5,591 nt of DNA, taken from positions 1 through 5,591 of the forward strand of contig JAVVFH010000231.1 of NCBI GenBank assembly GCA_032250585.1, read 5' to 3'. Origin of the DNA: JAVVFH01 sp032250585 (lineage in GTDB: Bacteria > Pseudomonadota > Gammaproteobacteria > Xanthomonadales > SZUA-36). Position numbers and translations under genes: made by a program. The notes below the pieces were generated by a model. The model saw nothing but the letters and a program-made list of their open reading frames with translations. It did not search any database and was not told the origin of the DNA. Positions 5,100-5,591 of this stretch are shown here, one piece after another. The first letter of the stretch is position 1, and each line of letters begins with the position of its first letter.

Positions 5100-5591
5100 A
5101 CCTTTACCCGATTGAATACACCATGAGAAATTTTATGAAACATATTAATCTCCCAGCCTTGCGGCTCACCGTGGCGCTTGTCCTGGCAATTGCGATGAGT
5201 GCCACCCAGGGCCTGTCAGCGGCTGCAGAAGAAGGGGCCGATCACGCGGAGGAAGGCGGGTCTCTGCGGCTTTCCGCAGAAGACCGCGCAAAGGTCGGCA
5301 TCGTGGTCGATACGGCCCAGGTGCGAACCCTGGAGGAAGCCATCCGCGTCCCGGCGGAGGTCGTCATCAATGCCTACCGCTCCGCGAGCGTGACCCCGCG
5401 GATGCAGGCCCAGGTCGTGGCCCGACATGTGCGCCTCGGTGAGCGCGTGGTCGCAGGTCAGCCGCTGGTCACATTGTCCAGCGTGGCCCTGGCCGAAGCC
5501 CAGGGCGAATTCATCGTCGCCGACCGGGAATGGCAGCGGGTGGAGTCCCTCGGCCCGGAGGCCGTGAGCGAGCGCCGTTATGTCGAGGCGC
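5096..5591 (+). CDS. czcB: CzcB-type periplasmic adaptor (RND membrane-fusion protein), 5' part
   Basis: The frame is open to the right edge, giving 165 residues. It is the adaptor linking the inner-membrane RND pump to CzcC. After a hydrophobic export segment (LPALRLTVALVLAIAMSAT) comes an acidic, His-containing stretch (AAEEGADHAEEGG), then LRLSAEDRAKVGIVVDTA and VRVPAEVV-type text typical of CzcB. The biotinyl-lipoyl-like half follows: ASVTPRMQAQVVARHVRLGE near 97-116, then VAGQPLVTLSSVALAEAQGEF leading into the alpha-hairpin. Three starts are possible: 5096 (overlapping the czcC stop, which favours coupling), 5123 and 5135. The last gives the most conventional signal peptide (MKHINLPALRLTVA). 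No strong ribosome site separates them. czcA is expected next, outside the window. Confidence 0.88.
   Translation, partial: MNLYPIEYTMRNFMKHINLPALRLTVALVLAIAMSATQGLSAAAEEGADHAEEGGSLRLSAEDRAKVGIVVDTAQVRTLEEAIRVPAEVVINAYRSASVTPRMQAQVVARHVRLGERVVAGQPLVTLSSVALAEAQGEFIVADREWQRVESLGPEAVSERRYVEA

Overview
The window looks like accessory DNA from a Gram-negative, probably proteobacterial, chromosome or mobile element. It holds a CzcCB-type outer-membrane/periplasmic efflux pair, a MerT-type mercury permease, MerR-type promoters, a YnfA protein and a DUF1778/GNAT toxin-antitoxin pair, in fairly GC-rich coding sequence. I cannot name the species.

Left part (1 to about 1250, minus strand): a small metal-response cluster. 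Reading leftwards from about 1246 there is a MerR-type promoter (19-bp spacer, perfect dyad), a broken gene that starts as an exported 'HDPxFGxGPH' protein and continues in another frame (1181-614), a MerT-like membrane protein (603-223), a second MerR-type promoter with nearly the same operator (190-160), and the start of an exported transporter-like protein that runs off the left edge. No intact regulator for these two promoters is in the window.

Middle (about 1250-1960): gene-poor. It has a short unrecognised reading frame (1461-1604) that looks like a gene remnant, an AT-rich hairpin, and a 3' fragment of a tRNA-Ser gene (1685-1716, minus). The fragment has a complete T arm, the acceptor 3' strand and CCA, but no 5' half. 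This is the usual scar of an integrative element. Its orientation puts the element to the right, so the toxin-antitoxin and czc genes may be island cargo.

Right part (1930-5591): a DUF1778 antitoxin and GNAT acetyltransferase toxin operon, with a promoter containing a 7+7 bp inverted repeat, points rightwards. Facing it on the minus strand is ynfA, which begins one base after the stop of a severely shortened merR. That merR remnant keeps the start of the DNA-binding domain and the C-terminal Cys-x8-Cys metal site but lacks everything between. Divergent from it, only 36 bp away, a cobalt-zinc-cadmium efflux operon starts: a small His/Cys-rich exported protein (CzcI-like), czcC (outer-membrane factor) and czcB (periplasmic adaptor, cut by the right edge). 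The RND pump gene czcA would be expected just beyond the window.

Overall the segment is a patchwork of metal-resistance modules (Hg-like uptake, Cd/Zn/Co efflux) with clear signs of deletion and recombination at module joints. I do not see a wholly new system. The most unusual items are the internally deleted MerR joined to ynfA, the two matched MerR operators without a regulator, and the tRNA-Ser scar.
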